Shown: in pieces, positions 45,766-52,691 of the stretch
How positions within the stretch are numbered: the first letter of the stretch is position 1
Layout: every line of letters starts with the position of its first letter
Assembly: GCF_046035435.1 (NCBI RefSeq)
Contig: NZ_JBFNFH010000006.1
From: Helcococcus bovis
Lineage (GTDB): Bacteria; Bacillota; Clostridia; Tissierellales; Peptoniphilaceae
DNA: 64,000 bases
Reading direction: 5' to 3' (one strand)
The notes under the pieces: model-generated
The model's database searches: none
Seen by the model: only the letters and a program-made list of their open reading frames with translations
Told to the model about the DNA's origin: nothing
Program-made: the position numbers and the translations under genes

Positions 45766-45869
45766 CATAAAAAAACCCGTAAGATTTCTCCTACAGGCTT
45801 ATATCCATATATTTTTCTACTATAATAATAACGCTTTTTAATATGGACATTCTAGGACATTTAAGGCAT
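45766..45869 (-). promoter_or_regulatory. Late control element, copy 1 (after DUF1492)
   Basis: GGACAT at 45845 and 45855 and GGCAT at 45865 keep a 10-bp period. Downstream on the minus strand are TATAGT and the hairpin GCCTGTAGGAGAAATCTTAC with GGG and a T run. The order and motifs equal those of copy 2 at 42617-42720. It overlaps the stop codon of the DUF1492 gene. Confidence 0.6.
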
Positions 45870-46301
45870 ATTTAAAATATTAATTGGACTTTCTGGTATT
45901 TTACAATGTTCTAATGCTAAAGTATGCCATCTTCTAACTGTTCTTGAATCTGCATGTAAAACATATCCTATCTTTTCCCACGTGTAGTTATGAAGATATC
46001 TATATGTTAAAACCATCTTTTCATCAGTATTAATTACTTTAGTTATTGTTTCTCTTATTTGTTTCTTCAAATTAACTAATACTTTTACTTCTTCGTCTAT
46101 TTGTCTACTCAGTTCATCTATCTTTTCAAGACTTTTTATAAAATGGGGTTCTGTTTTTCTACTTGTTTGAACTTTTTCATTTTCATAGTTTACTGAGGAT
46201 ATGCTTACTGCCATATCTTTTAATGTTTTTAATTCTAAAATCCTAGATTCAATTTTTCTATCAAGTCTATAGCTTTGACTTAAATATTCTTTTATATTCA
46301 T
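45861..46301 (-). CDS. DUF1492 late-gene regulator (RinA/sigma-like)
   Basis: About 146 residues from ATG 46301 (MNIKEYLSQSYRLDRKI), behind ATGGAGGTAAG. The N-terminal half is coiled coil and the C-terminal half a sigma-70 region 4-like helix-turn-helix (VLTYRYLHNYTWEKIGYVL, then DSRTVRRWHTLAL). DUF1492 and RinA/ArpU proteins switch on packaging and structural operons in Firmicutes phages. The repeats directly after this gene and again before the HNH-terS genes are likely binding sites. Confidence 0.85.
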   Translation of the reverse strand: MNIKEYLSQSYRLDRKIESRILELKTLKDMAVSISSVNYENEKVQTSRKTEPHFIKSLEKIDELSRQIDEEVKVLVNLKKQIRETITKVINTDEKMVLTYRYLHNYTWEKIGYVLHADSRTVRRWHTLALEHCKIPESPINILNMP

Positions 46302-46344
46302 TCTTACCTCCATTATTTTTTGAGGTAAGTTCTCATAAGAACCT

Positions 46345-47688
46345 CTACTCTATTATTTTCTTTACCGCATTTATCAATGCTGATTGTGTTTTTTCTTTTC
46401 TTTGTAAAGCTTTAATAACCTCTTCATCCATTGTATTTTTCGTTATTATATGATGAATGACTACAGTTTCTTTTTGCCCTTGTCTATATAGTCTTGCATT
46501 TGTTTGTTGGTATAATTCTAAAGACCAAGTTAGACTAAACCAAATAAGTGTTGAACCACCAGCTTGTAAATTCAATCCATGACCTGCACTTGCTGGATGA
46601 ATTACAGCTATAGGTATTTCTCCTTTATTCCACCTTTTTAAATCTTTACTTTCTTTAAGTTCTACAACATCAAATCTTTCTTTTATTCTTTCTAAATCAG
46701 ACTTAAACCAATAAGCTATTAAAACAGGCTTACCATTTGCTCCCTCAATTAAATCCTCTAGTTTATCAAGCTTTCTATCATGAACTTTTATGTATTCCTT
46801 ATTTTCTTTATAAATTGATCCACTTGCTAGTTGTAATAGTTTATTTGAAAGAGCAGCTGCATTTATAACATCAATATCTTCTCCTTTTAGACTTACTACC
46901 ATTTCATCTTTAAGTGTTTTATAAATTCCATATTCCTTTTCATCCATACTAACTTTTACATTATTTATGATAAGTTCTGGCATGTCTAAATAATCCATAC
47001 TTTCCATAGATACGGAAATATCTGATAATTTCCTATAAATCCTAGATTCTGTATCTTCTTTAGGTTTGTATGAAAATATTATTTGACCATTTCTTTTATC
47101 TGGAATAAAGTATTCATTTCTAAAATGAGTTATAAACTTTCCAAGCCTTTCACCCATATCAAGTATTCTAAATTGTGCCCATAAATCCATAAGACCATTA
47201 CTTGCTGGAGTTCCAGTTAAACCAACTATTCTTTTTATCCTTGGTCTAACCTTAAGAAGTGATTTAAATCTTTTAGATTGGTGAGACTTAAAGGAGGATA
47301 GTTCATCAATTACAACCATGTCAAAATTAAAAGAAAATCCACTTTTATTTACTAACCAATCTATATTTTCACGATTTATAATATAAATATCCGCTTTGTT
47401 CTCTAATGCTTTAAGCCTTTCTTTCTCACTTCCCATTACCAAAGAATACTCTAATTCTTTAAGATGATCCCACTTTTCTATTTCTTCAGCCCATGTATCT
47501 CTTGCAACACGAAGAGGACCTATAACTAATACTTTAGAAACATCAAAGTAATCAAATAATAAAGAGTCAATTGCTGTAAGAGTTATACTAGTCTTTCCTA
47601 AACCCATGGATAGAAATAAAGCAGATATCTTATTTTCTTCAATAAATCTAATAGCATATTCTTGATATTTATGAGGTATAAATTCCAT
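46345..47688 (-). CDS. SNF2-family DNA helicase
   Basis: A 447-residue phage helicase. Motif I is SMGLGKTSITLTA, the DExx box reads VIDELSSF, then TGTPASNGLMDL (motif III). The C-terminal RecA domain has HPASAGHGLNLQAGG and QTNARLYRQGQ (motifs V and VI). It overlaps the VRR-NUC gene by 20 bases. In this phage group it pairs with VRR-NUC and VapE in replication or recombination. Confidence 0.9.
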   Translation of the reverse strand: MEFIPHKYQEYAIRFIEENKISALFLSMGLGKTSITLTAIDSLLFDYFDVSKVLVIGPLRVARDTWAEEIEKWDHLKELEYSLVMGSEKERLKALENKADIYIINRENIDWLVNKSGFSFNFDMVVIDELSSFKSHQSKRFKSLLKVRPRIKRIVGLTGTPASNGLMDLWAQFRILDMGERLGKFITHFRNEYFIPDKRNGQIIFSYKPKEDTESRIYRKLSDISVSMESMDYLDMPELIINNVKVSMDEKEYGIYKTLKDEMVVSLKGEDIDVINAAALSNKLLQLASGSIYKENKEYIKVHDRKLDKLEDLIEGANGKPVLIAYWFKSDLERIKERFDVVELKESKDLKRWNKGEIPIAVIHPASAGHGLNLQAGGSTLIWFSLTWSLELYQQTNARLYRQGQKETVVIHHIITKNTMDEEVIKALQRKEKTQSALINAVKKIIE

Positions 47689-47950
47689 CTAACACATCCT
47701 TTATCTTTTCATTTGAATCTATAACAAAAACCTTAAAACCTAAATTCTCAAATTCCTTTTTTCTTTTTTCTTGGAGAGGTCTAAGCTTTTTACCTGGTGC
47801 TTTTAGTTCTGCAAAATAAATTCTTCCTTTTGGAAATAAAAGAATTCTATCAGGCACACCATTCATGCTTGGTGATATAAATTTAAGACATAGACCTCTC
47901 ATATCTTTTACTTTCTTTACTAAATTTTTCTCTATATCTTTCTCCCTCAT
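47669..47950 (-). CDS. VRR-NUC endonuclease
   Basis: A 93-residue minimal PD-(D/E)XK nuclease of the VRR-NUC family: MNGVPDRILLFPKGRIYFAE contains the D, and FAELKAPG the ExK. The small phage forms cut branched DNA (family knowledge). It overlaps the SNF2 gene and probably works with it. Confidence 0.88.
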   Translation of the reverse strand: MREKDIEKNLVKKVKDMRGLCLKFISPSMNGVPDRILLFPKGRIYFAELKAPGKKLRPLQEKRKKEFENLGFKVFVIDSNEKIKDVLDGIYTS

Positions 47951-47962
47951 GTTAAGAATTAC

Positions 47963-48197
47963 AAGTGAACAACAAGCACACTTTTTCCTATACGCGCGTG
48001 TACATGCGTATACAAGTCCTATTTACTATATATAATACTATTACTACTTAAATAGATATTAGTTGTTCACTTGTTCAATACTCCTTTCAAACCTTATAAT
48101 TTACCTATTTATGAGATGTAACAAGTTTCGATACAACTTTTGAACATGGTGTGATTGTTCATCAATTTTTATGAACAACTTAATCACTACTTGTTCA
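47963..48197. repeat. Iteron-like cluster of TTGTTCA/TGAACAA, candidate replication origin
   Basis: The 245-bp gap between VapE and VRR-NUC holds seven copies or near-copies of TTGTTCA or its complement (near 47966, 48063, 48071, 48141, 48155, 48172 and 48191), several as GTTCAC. An alternating stretch, TACGCGCGTGTACATGCGTA, is also present. No gene is seen here. Position beside a primase-helicase gene suggests the phage origin. Confidence 0.5.
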
Positions 48198-50504
48198 CTT
48201 TTTATTCCTTATATAAATTCTTTGTCTACCATAAATAGGTTGAGTTCTGTATCCTTCTCTTTTCCAACCTTCTATCTTTTTCATAATTGCTGCTATCGCA
48301 TATGAGTCTTGAGGTTTTAATGCCGAAGGCTCCCTTCCAAAGCATTCAGCCCATATTTCTAAATTCGACACTTCCATTCTTACTTCACTACCTATACTCT
48401 CACCAAATTCCGTACCATTTAAGAAGTTTTTTCTTTCAAAAATAGATAACTCAGCCCAATTTTTAGGAAGTAACTTATCTAGATATTCTCTAATTATTCC
48501 TTCTCTATCATCCGTTTCCATAGCTATATCTTGTTCATTCATTGCATATTTAGACTCTTCAGAAGATAAATATAACTTCTCCCCTTTTTTATATAAATAG
48601 ATTGCTTCAGCCCAATACTGGCTAACATCTTCTTTGGTTATATCCCATGATTTCTTTTTACTTTCTCCACTAATCCTTATAGGCCAAAACCTTCTATTTC
48701 CAGTTATATCTCTTAAAAATCCACTTTCAGCATTAGTTGAACCAACTATAATACATTGTCTAGGGTGAGATTCAACATTTACCCCATAGGCTGCACGATA
48801 CTTATCATCTTCACGAGATATAAAGGATTTAACTACTTCAACATCTGTCTTTCTCATTCCAGCAAGTTCACCCAATTCCAAAATCCAATATCCTTGTAGC
48901 TTTTCAGCTCCTGATTTATCTTTCATATCAGTTAAGGTTAAAGAATCTGAAAACCACCTACCTGAAAGTTTTGAGAAAAATGTAGATTTTCCTATCCCTT
49001 GTGGACCATTTAATATTGGCACTGAATCAAATTTTGTTCCTGGTTTATATATTCTAGCTACTGCTGCAACCATCATCTTTCTTGATACTGCTTTTGTGTA
49101 AATAGTATCTTCTGCACCAAAGTAATCAATAAATAAATCCTCAATTCTTTTTACTCCATCCCATTCTGGTAAAGATTCAAGGTATTCTTTAATCGGATGG
49201 TATCTTCTTTCACTTGCTACCGCTTGTAGGGCATCTTTTGTCTTAGTTGGAGTATACACTCCATATTTACTTGATAGATAAACCTTAAGAGATGCATTAT
49301 CTGTATCATTCCATCCGGGTTTTATTTGTTTCCATGGAAGGTCTCCTTTTGCATCTATTCCATCTCTATGAGAATTAAAAGCTATGCTCTTTAAGTTTTT
49401 ATCATGCCTAAAAATGCATACTAAATTATCAAGTGTTTCTCTTACATTTCCCCTTTTATCAAGTTCTAATAGTGTCATCCAATCATCTTCATCAAAATCT
49501 TCTGTTATTTCTTTTTCTCTTTCAGAAAAGATTGTCTTTTTAACTTCTTCATCCGATACTGCAAAAGCAGCCATAAGCTTAAATGATTCTTTTTCATCTA
49601 TATCACTAAATCTATGAACTCTTACTAAATCAAAAGCGTTTAATAACTTACTACATGCTGGATCTGTAGCATGGTGTGAATAAGAAAACTTACCATCAAA
49701 AACCTGCACACCAGCTTGAGAATCAGCTGGTATATAGTCATATCTTCCTTCTATAGCTGATGGTTCATAAATATCAGATAGAAACTTTTCAATAACATCA
49801 TCAATGCTATAGGTACGACAAAATGCACCAACAACTCCTTCTTTTATAAGTGGGTCTTTTTGATGCTTAACACTTTTATTAATAATTTCAGACTGTCTTG
49901 ATGAAACTGGCCAAGTAGTTACATCCTTCCAATCATCATATAAAGATAAATACTTATCTGGATCTAGGAAACTTCCATCTTGTTTTTCAAAAATGAAATC
50001 TCCATTTTTAGGAGTTGATGGCCAGTACATTAACCTTTCAGGCTCATAAGTTGTATCGTCAAAATAGTCAATTCCTATTTCCTTTGCAACCATTCTAGAT
50101 ACTGCTGAATACTCATCAGCTGAAATATCTCTACCAAGTGGGATAACAAGCCTTAGTCTTGGATTTTCTTTTGTATGCTTATGTGTGGAATATATAAGAC
50201 AAGCAAATGGAAAAAACATACTTATTTCATCCCAAATAGTGGTAGTTGAATAATCCATATCAAGAGTTAACATAGACCTTTTTATAACATTACCTTTTTT
50301 TCTCCTACCATCTTTGAGGTGACCTCCAACGAAGCCACCTACATCCTTGATGTTATCTTGGTCTACTTTTTTCATCTTTCTATACTCATCAACAGTTTCA
50401 GTAGTTCTTTGAGTCTTTGATACCTTTTTAGAAAAATCCTCCCAAGTTATATCGGAGTTTTTCCACTTTTTATCCATACGACTATTACCATATGCTATTT
50501 TCAT
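48195..50504 (-). CDS. VapE-type phage primase-helicase
   Basis: A 769-residue protein. The N-terminal third resembles phage primase domains (RSMLTLDMDYS, LIYSTHKHTKENPRLRLVIP). The C-terminal half is the virulence-associated E ATPase with Walker A LNGPQGIGKSTFF near residue 495 and WILELGELAGM as Walker B-like segment. A sensor-type stretch, IIVGSTNAESGFLRD, follows. It should prime and unwind phage DNA. It overlaps the upstream DUF4406-like gene by 20 bases. Confidence 0.9.
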   Translation of the reverse strand: MKIAYGNSRMDKKWKNSDITWEDFSKKVSKTQRTTETVDEYRKMKKVDQDNIKDVGGFVGGHLKDGRRKKGNVIKRSMLTLDMDYSTTTIWDEISMFFPFACLIYSTHKHTKENPRLRLVIPLGRDISADEYSAVSRMVAKEIGIDYFDDTTYEPERLMYWPSTPKNGDFIFEKQDGSFLDPDKYLSLYDDWKDVTTWPVSSRQSEIINKSVKHQKDPLIKEGVVGAFCRTYSIDDVIEKFLSDIYEPSAIEGRYDYIPADSQAGVQVFDGKFSYSHHATDPACSKLLNAFDLVRVHRFSDIDEKESFKLMAAFAVSDEEVKKTIFSEREKEITEDFDEDDWMTLLELDKRGNVRETLDNLVCIFRHDKNLKSIAFNSHRDGIDAKGDLPWKQIKPGWNDTDNASLKVYLSSKYGVYTPTKTKDALQAVASERRYHPIKEYLESLPEWDGVKRIEDLFIDYFGAEDTIYTKAVSRKMMVAAVARIYKPGTKFDSVPILNGPQGIGKSTFFSKLSGRWFSDSLTLTDMKDKSGAEKLQGYWILELGELAGMRKTDVEVVKSFISREDDKYRAAYGVNVESHPRQCIIVGSTNAESGFLRDITGNRRFWPIRISGESKKKSWDITKEDVSQYWAEAIYLYKKGEKLYLSSEESKYAMNEQDIAMETDDREGIIREYLDKLLPKNWAELSIFERKNFLNGTEFGESIGSEVRMEVSNLEIWAECFGREPSALKPQDSYAIAAIMKKIEGWKREGYRTQPIYGRQRIYIRNKK

Positions 50505-50853
50505 TTAAGACCTCCTTGTAGTCATCATTAAAGAATCTAATTGTTTTCTTTCTTCTTTTTGCAACTTCAAGTTCTTCTCTCATTCCTTTGGTAATTTTCT
50601 CTCCTAAAACCCAAACTTCATCACACTTACTTAAGATTACAATGTCCATAAAGATTGCTTTTTCTCTTTCTTCTTTTTTCTTATCATCCATAAATGGAAA
50701 TAGAAGATGTGGCGTTATTGGTATTGCTCCTTTTTTATACAAGAAGTCTGCAAACTCTTTAGCCCTTTTAATATTTCCCTTTAGATCTCCACTAAAGGGT
50801 GAGCAAATATATACCAGTGGCATATATGGATATTTTCTATTTGTTTTTGTCAT
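50485..50853 (-). CDS. DUF4406-like (nucleoside deoxyribosyltransferase-fold) protein
   Basis: A 122-residue protein of the DUF4406/DUF7768 type: VYICSPFSGDLKGNIKRAKE at the start, GAIPITPHLLFP in the middle and CDEVWVLGEKITKGMREELE. The fold is related to nucleoside 2-deoxyribosyltransferases. Phage copies may salvage or modify nucleotides; catalytic competence is unclear. Confidence 0.75.
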   Translation of the reverse strand: MTKTNRKYPYMPLVYICSPFSGDLKGNIKRAKEFADFLYKKGAIPITPHLLFPFMDDKKKEEREKAIFMDIVILSKCDEVWVLGEKITKGMREELEVAKRRKKTIRFFNDDYKEVLNENSIW

Positions 50854-50873
50854 CTATATGACCTCCCTACTTT

Positions 50874-51485
50874 TCATTTAAGACCCTTTATAGCCTCTAT
50901 TAAGTAGCCTTCTCGGATATCAAAATCGGACGCTTCAAGCTCTTTTTTTAATTTTTTTGTAGCACGATTTAATTTCTTTGATATATTATTTTCAACTCTA
51001 TCAAGAAGTTTTTTGTATTCTTTATCTGTCATGCCATCTTCTCTTTTAGTAGTTTTTCTTGCATATTCTCTAATAGGTACATCATGAAATTTAATTTGAA
51101 TAAAAAGTTCTGCCCATTCTTTTTTGTTTACAAAGTATTCTCGAATAGCCACTTCTATTTCTTTAATTTCTTTTTCTTTTTGATATGCTGATTCGTTTTT
51201 ATTAAAAATTCTTTCATCTAAAATCTCTTCAATTAAAGGTTCATAAGATTCCAATATTCCTGTTTCACTATCAGCTTTCTTTTTTGAATAGCCGCGATGC
51301 CTATTAAATTTATGCCAATTATTGTATTCTGGACGATTAAACTCTTTATTAAACTCTTCTTGAATTTTCTCCTGCAAGTCTTCATCATCCACTAGGTCTA
51401 CATTTAAAAAATCCTTCATTTCTTCCATGTCTACTAATACTTCTTGCTTTGTGTTTTCATATCTAATAATTAATGTTTGTTTCAT
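50874..51485 (-). CDS. Early phage protein, possible sigma-like transcription factor
   Basis: A 203-residue, highly charged protein. The N-terminal part is acidic, the middle has a GYSKKKADSETGILESYEPL region, and the C-terminal half is helical with VPIREYARKTT and NNISKKLNRATKKLKK, like a region 4-type HTH. Related proteins are annotated as sigma-70-like in Firmicutes mobile elements, but I cannot confirm this. The last 20 codons carry the module-border repeat that is also found alone at two other places in the phage. The structured leader at 51492-51643 precedes it. Confidence 0.55.
   Translation of the reverse strand: MKQTLIIRYENTKQEVLVDMEEMKDFLNVDLVDDEDLQEKIQEEFNKEFNRPEYNNWHKFNRHRGYSKKKADSETGILESYEPLIEEILDERIFNKNESAYQKEKEIKEIEVAIREYFVNKKEWAELFIQIKFHDVPIREYARKTTKREDGMTDKEYKKLLDRVENNISKKLNRATKKLKKELEASDFDIREGYLIEAIKGLK
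50903..50936 (-). repeat. Module-border repeat, copy A (inside a gene)
   Basis: On the minus strand GCGTCCGATTTT, then GAGAAGGCTACTTAATAG. It encodes SDFDIREGYLIEA at the C-terminus of the 203-residue protein. Copies B (17072-17107) and C (12374-12412) are non-coding or frame-broken. Confidence 0.6.
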
Positions 51486-51491
51486 TTAAAT

Positions 51492-51643
51492 CTCCTTTGA
51501 AATTTCTTTTTTCTCTGGGGATTCAAATGAATTCGCTTTATATGGCATAAAAAATACGCATTAGAAATAAAGGTTATTCAACAAAACTAACAAGTCTTTT
51601 CTGACTTTATAGTTTTATTTGAATCCCCCAATCCTAATGCGCA
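51492..51643 (-). ncRNA. Structured leader RNA with crossing stems (pseudoknot or switch)
   Basis: On the minus strand four elements occur in order. A is TGCGCATTAG (51643-51634) and B is GGGGATTCAAAT (51628-51617). A' is CTAATGCGTA (51564-51555) and B' is ATTTGAATCCCC (51528-51517). A pairs with A' over 10 bp with one G-U, and B with B' over 12 bp without mismatch. The stems cross, so they form a pseudoknot or exclude each other. A small hairpin AAGTC-agaaa-GACTT lies in the loop. B' ends about 30 bases before the start codon of the 203-residue protein. Confidence 0.6.
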
Positions 51644-51670
51644 TCTCAGATTCGAGAATTATTTAATTAA

Positions 51671-51718
51671 AAAAAATCGCCTGGTTACTAAAATTTCTTT
51701 TAATAACTCAGGCGATTC
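51671..51718 (-). terminator. Terminator after the 60-residue early gene
   Basis: On the minus strand AATCGCCTGAGTTA and TAACCAGGCGATT pair with one bulge and are followed by TTTTTTT. Early transcripts from the LexA-flanked promoter must pass it to reach the replication genes, or be stopped here. Confidence 0.85.
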
Positions 51719-51752
51719 GATAGTTCACTTTGTGACTTCACTGCTCAGTAGC

Positions 51753-51935
51753 TTATTTTTCATTTTTCTTTATTCTTTGAATTTGTAAAATGACATCTTT
51801 TAAAGGAATAGATCTAATGGTATTTTTTACTTTATATTCTAATATTTCTTCACCATTTTCATCTATTACATAGTCAAATACACGTTTACGTCTTCCATAC
51901 TCTACCTTAATAATCTCGTGTCTTTTAAGGTCCAT
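51753..51935 (-). CDS. First early gene, 60-aa hypothetical protein
   Basis: A small basic protein (MDLKRHEIIKVEYGRRKRVF) followed by beta-type segments and a basic C-terminus. It is the first gene after the SOS-boxed promoter, with GGAGGATCT before the ATG. Its function is unknown; size, charge and position would fit a small phage regulator. Confidence 0.6.
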   Translation of the reverse strand: MDLKRHEIIKVEYGRRKRVFDYVIDENGEEILEYKVKNTIRSIPLKDVILQIQRIKKNEK

Positions 51936-52017
51936 AGATCCTCCTTCATCAAATTTTTATTTCTTTGCCTTTAAACGGGTTTGATGGCGAAGGCAATAAA
52001 GTTATATATTTAAAAAA

Positions 52018-52029
52018 GAACATTTGTTC
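52018..52029 (-). promoter_or_regulatory. LexA (DinR) SOS box
   Basis: GAACATTTGTTC fits GAAC-N4-GTTC, the Gram-positive LexA operator core, with a further matching G after it. It lies about 10-20 bases downstream of the predicted transcription start of the minus-strand early promoter, so LexA binding would block it and DNA damage would release it. Confidence 0.75.
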
Positions 52030-52045
52030 GTTTTTTTATATTTTA

Positions 52046-52074
52046 ATTATATATACTTTAAATTTTTATTTCAA
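52046..52074 (-). promoter_or_regulatory. Strong early promoter
   Basis: On the minus strand TTGAAA (52074-52069) and TATAAT (52051-52046) are separated by exactly 17 bases. Transcription should start near 52039 and run into the 60-residue gene. Confidence 0.8.
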
Positions 52075-52225
52075 TATTATGGATAAGTCTATTCTATTGT
52101 CATTATTTATTTTCATTGAAATTATGCTACTTATATTCTGAGTTATTTTCTGATATATATTACAAAAATTTAATATTTTGCAATATATATCTTTAATTAA
52201 ATAGGCGTGTTATTCAAACACTCCT

Positions 52226-52357
52226 CTATCTTTTTCTAGTTTGTGACAAAGCACTACCAGCAACAGATTTAGATGTCTTACTATATCGGCCATCCCTTAA
52301 AATCTTGCTTGCTTTAGTAGCAATCTTTTTTGATGTCTGCTTTTTATTTTTAGACAT
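52226..52357 (-). CDS. Small conserved-type protein, 43 aa
   Basis: The frame starts MSKNKKQTSKKIATKASK behind GGAGGAAAG and ends SVAGSALSQTRKR. The pattern ASK-x-LRDGRYSKTSKSVAGSALSQ belongs to a widespread group of tiny proteins of unknown function that I recognise from mobile islands. It is basic and probably disordered. It lies upstream of and divergent from the ABC-3C operon, between that operon and the early promoter. Confidence 0.65.
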   Translation of the reverse strand: MSKNKKQTSKKIATKASKILRDGRYSKTSKSVAGSALSQTRKR

Positions 52358-52514
52358 AAGTCTTTCCTCCTTCCTATTTACAACAAAAATATTCACCCAC
52401 TTTTTATAGTTGGAAATTAATATTTTCCAATTCGCTATTAAATTTTCTCTATGAATTATAATTATCTTTTAACAACGAAACTTATAGCTTTTTAAATAAA
52501 ACTGCAAGATTTAT

Positions 52515-52548
52515 CAATTTAAGATTGGTAAATACCAATTTGAAATTG
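52515..52548. promoter_or_regulatory. 34-bp palindromic operator overlapping the defence-operon promoter
   Basis: The arms are CAATTTAAGATTGGTA and its near-complement TACCAATTTGAAATTG around AA; 14 of 16 positions pair, and the inner 7 are perfect. The right arm runs into the -35 box (52546-52551). A dimeric repressor is expected to bind; the XRE protein encoded in the same operon (55691-55918) is the obvious candidate. Confidence 0.65.
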
Positions 52549-52574
52549 TAGTGATATTTAATTATTGATATAAT
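52546..52574 (+). promoter_or_regulatory. Promoter of the ABC-3C/restriction operon
   Basis: TTGTAG (52546-52551) and TATAAT (52569-52574) with a 17-base spacer. A roughly 115-base leader follows before the first gene. Confidence 0.7.
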
Positions 52575-52648
52575 ATATTTAAACAATTCCTTCTCTCATT
52601 GATTACATTAATAATACACAATGCCCCTATGCAAAATTAGATACTTTG

Positions 52649-52673
52649 GGACAACATAGGACAAATAGGACAA
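52649..52673 (+). repeat. Three GGACAA repeats in the leader of the defence operon
   Basis: GGACAA occurs at 52649, 52659 and 52668, just before the GGAGGTG ribosome binding site. It may be a second protein-binding site or an RNA element. Confidence 0.4.
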
Positions 52674-52691
52674 AAATAAGGAGGTGTAATA

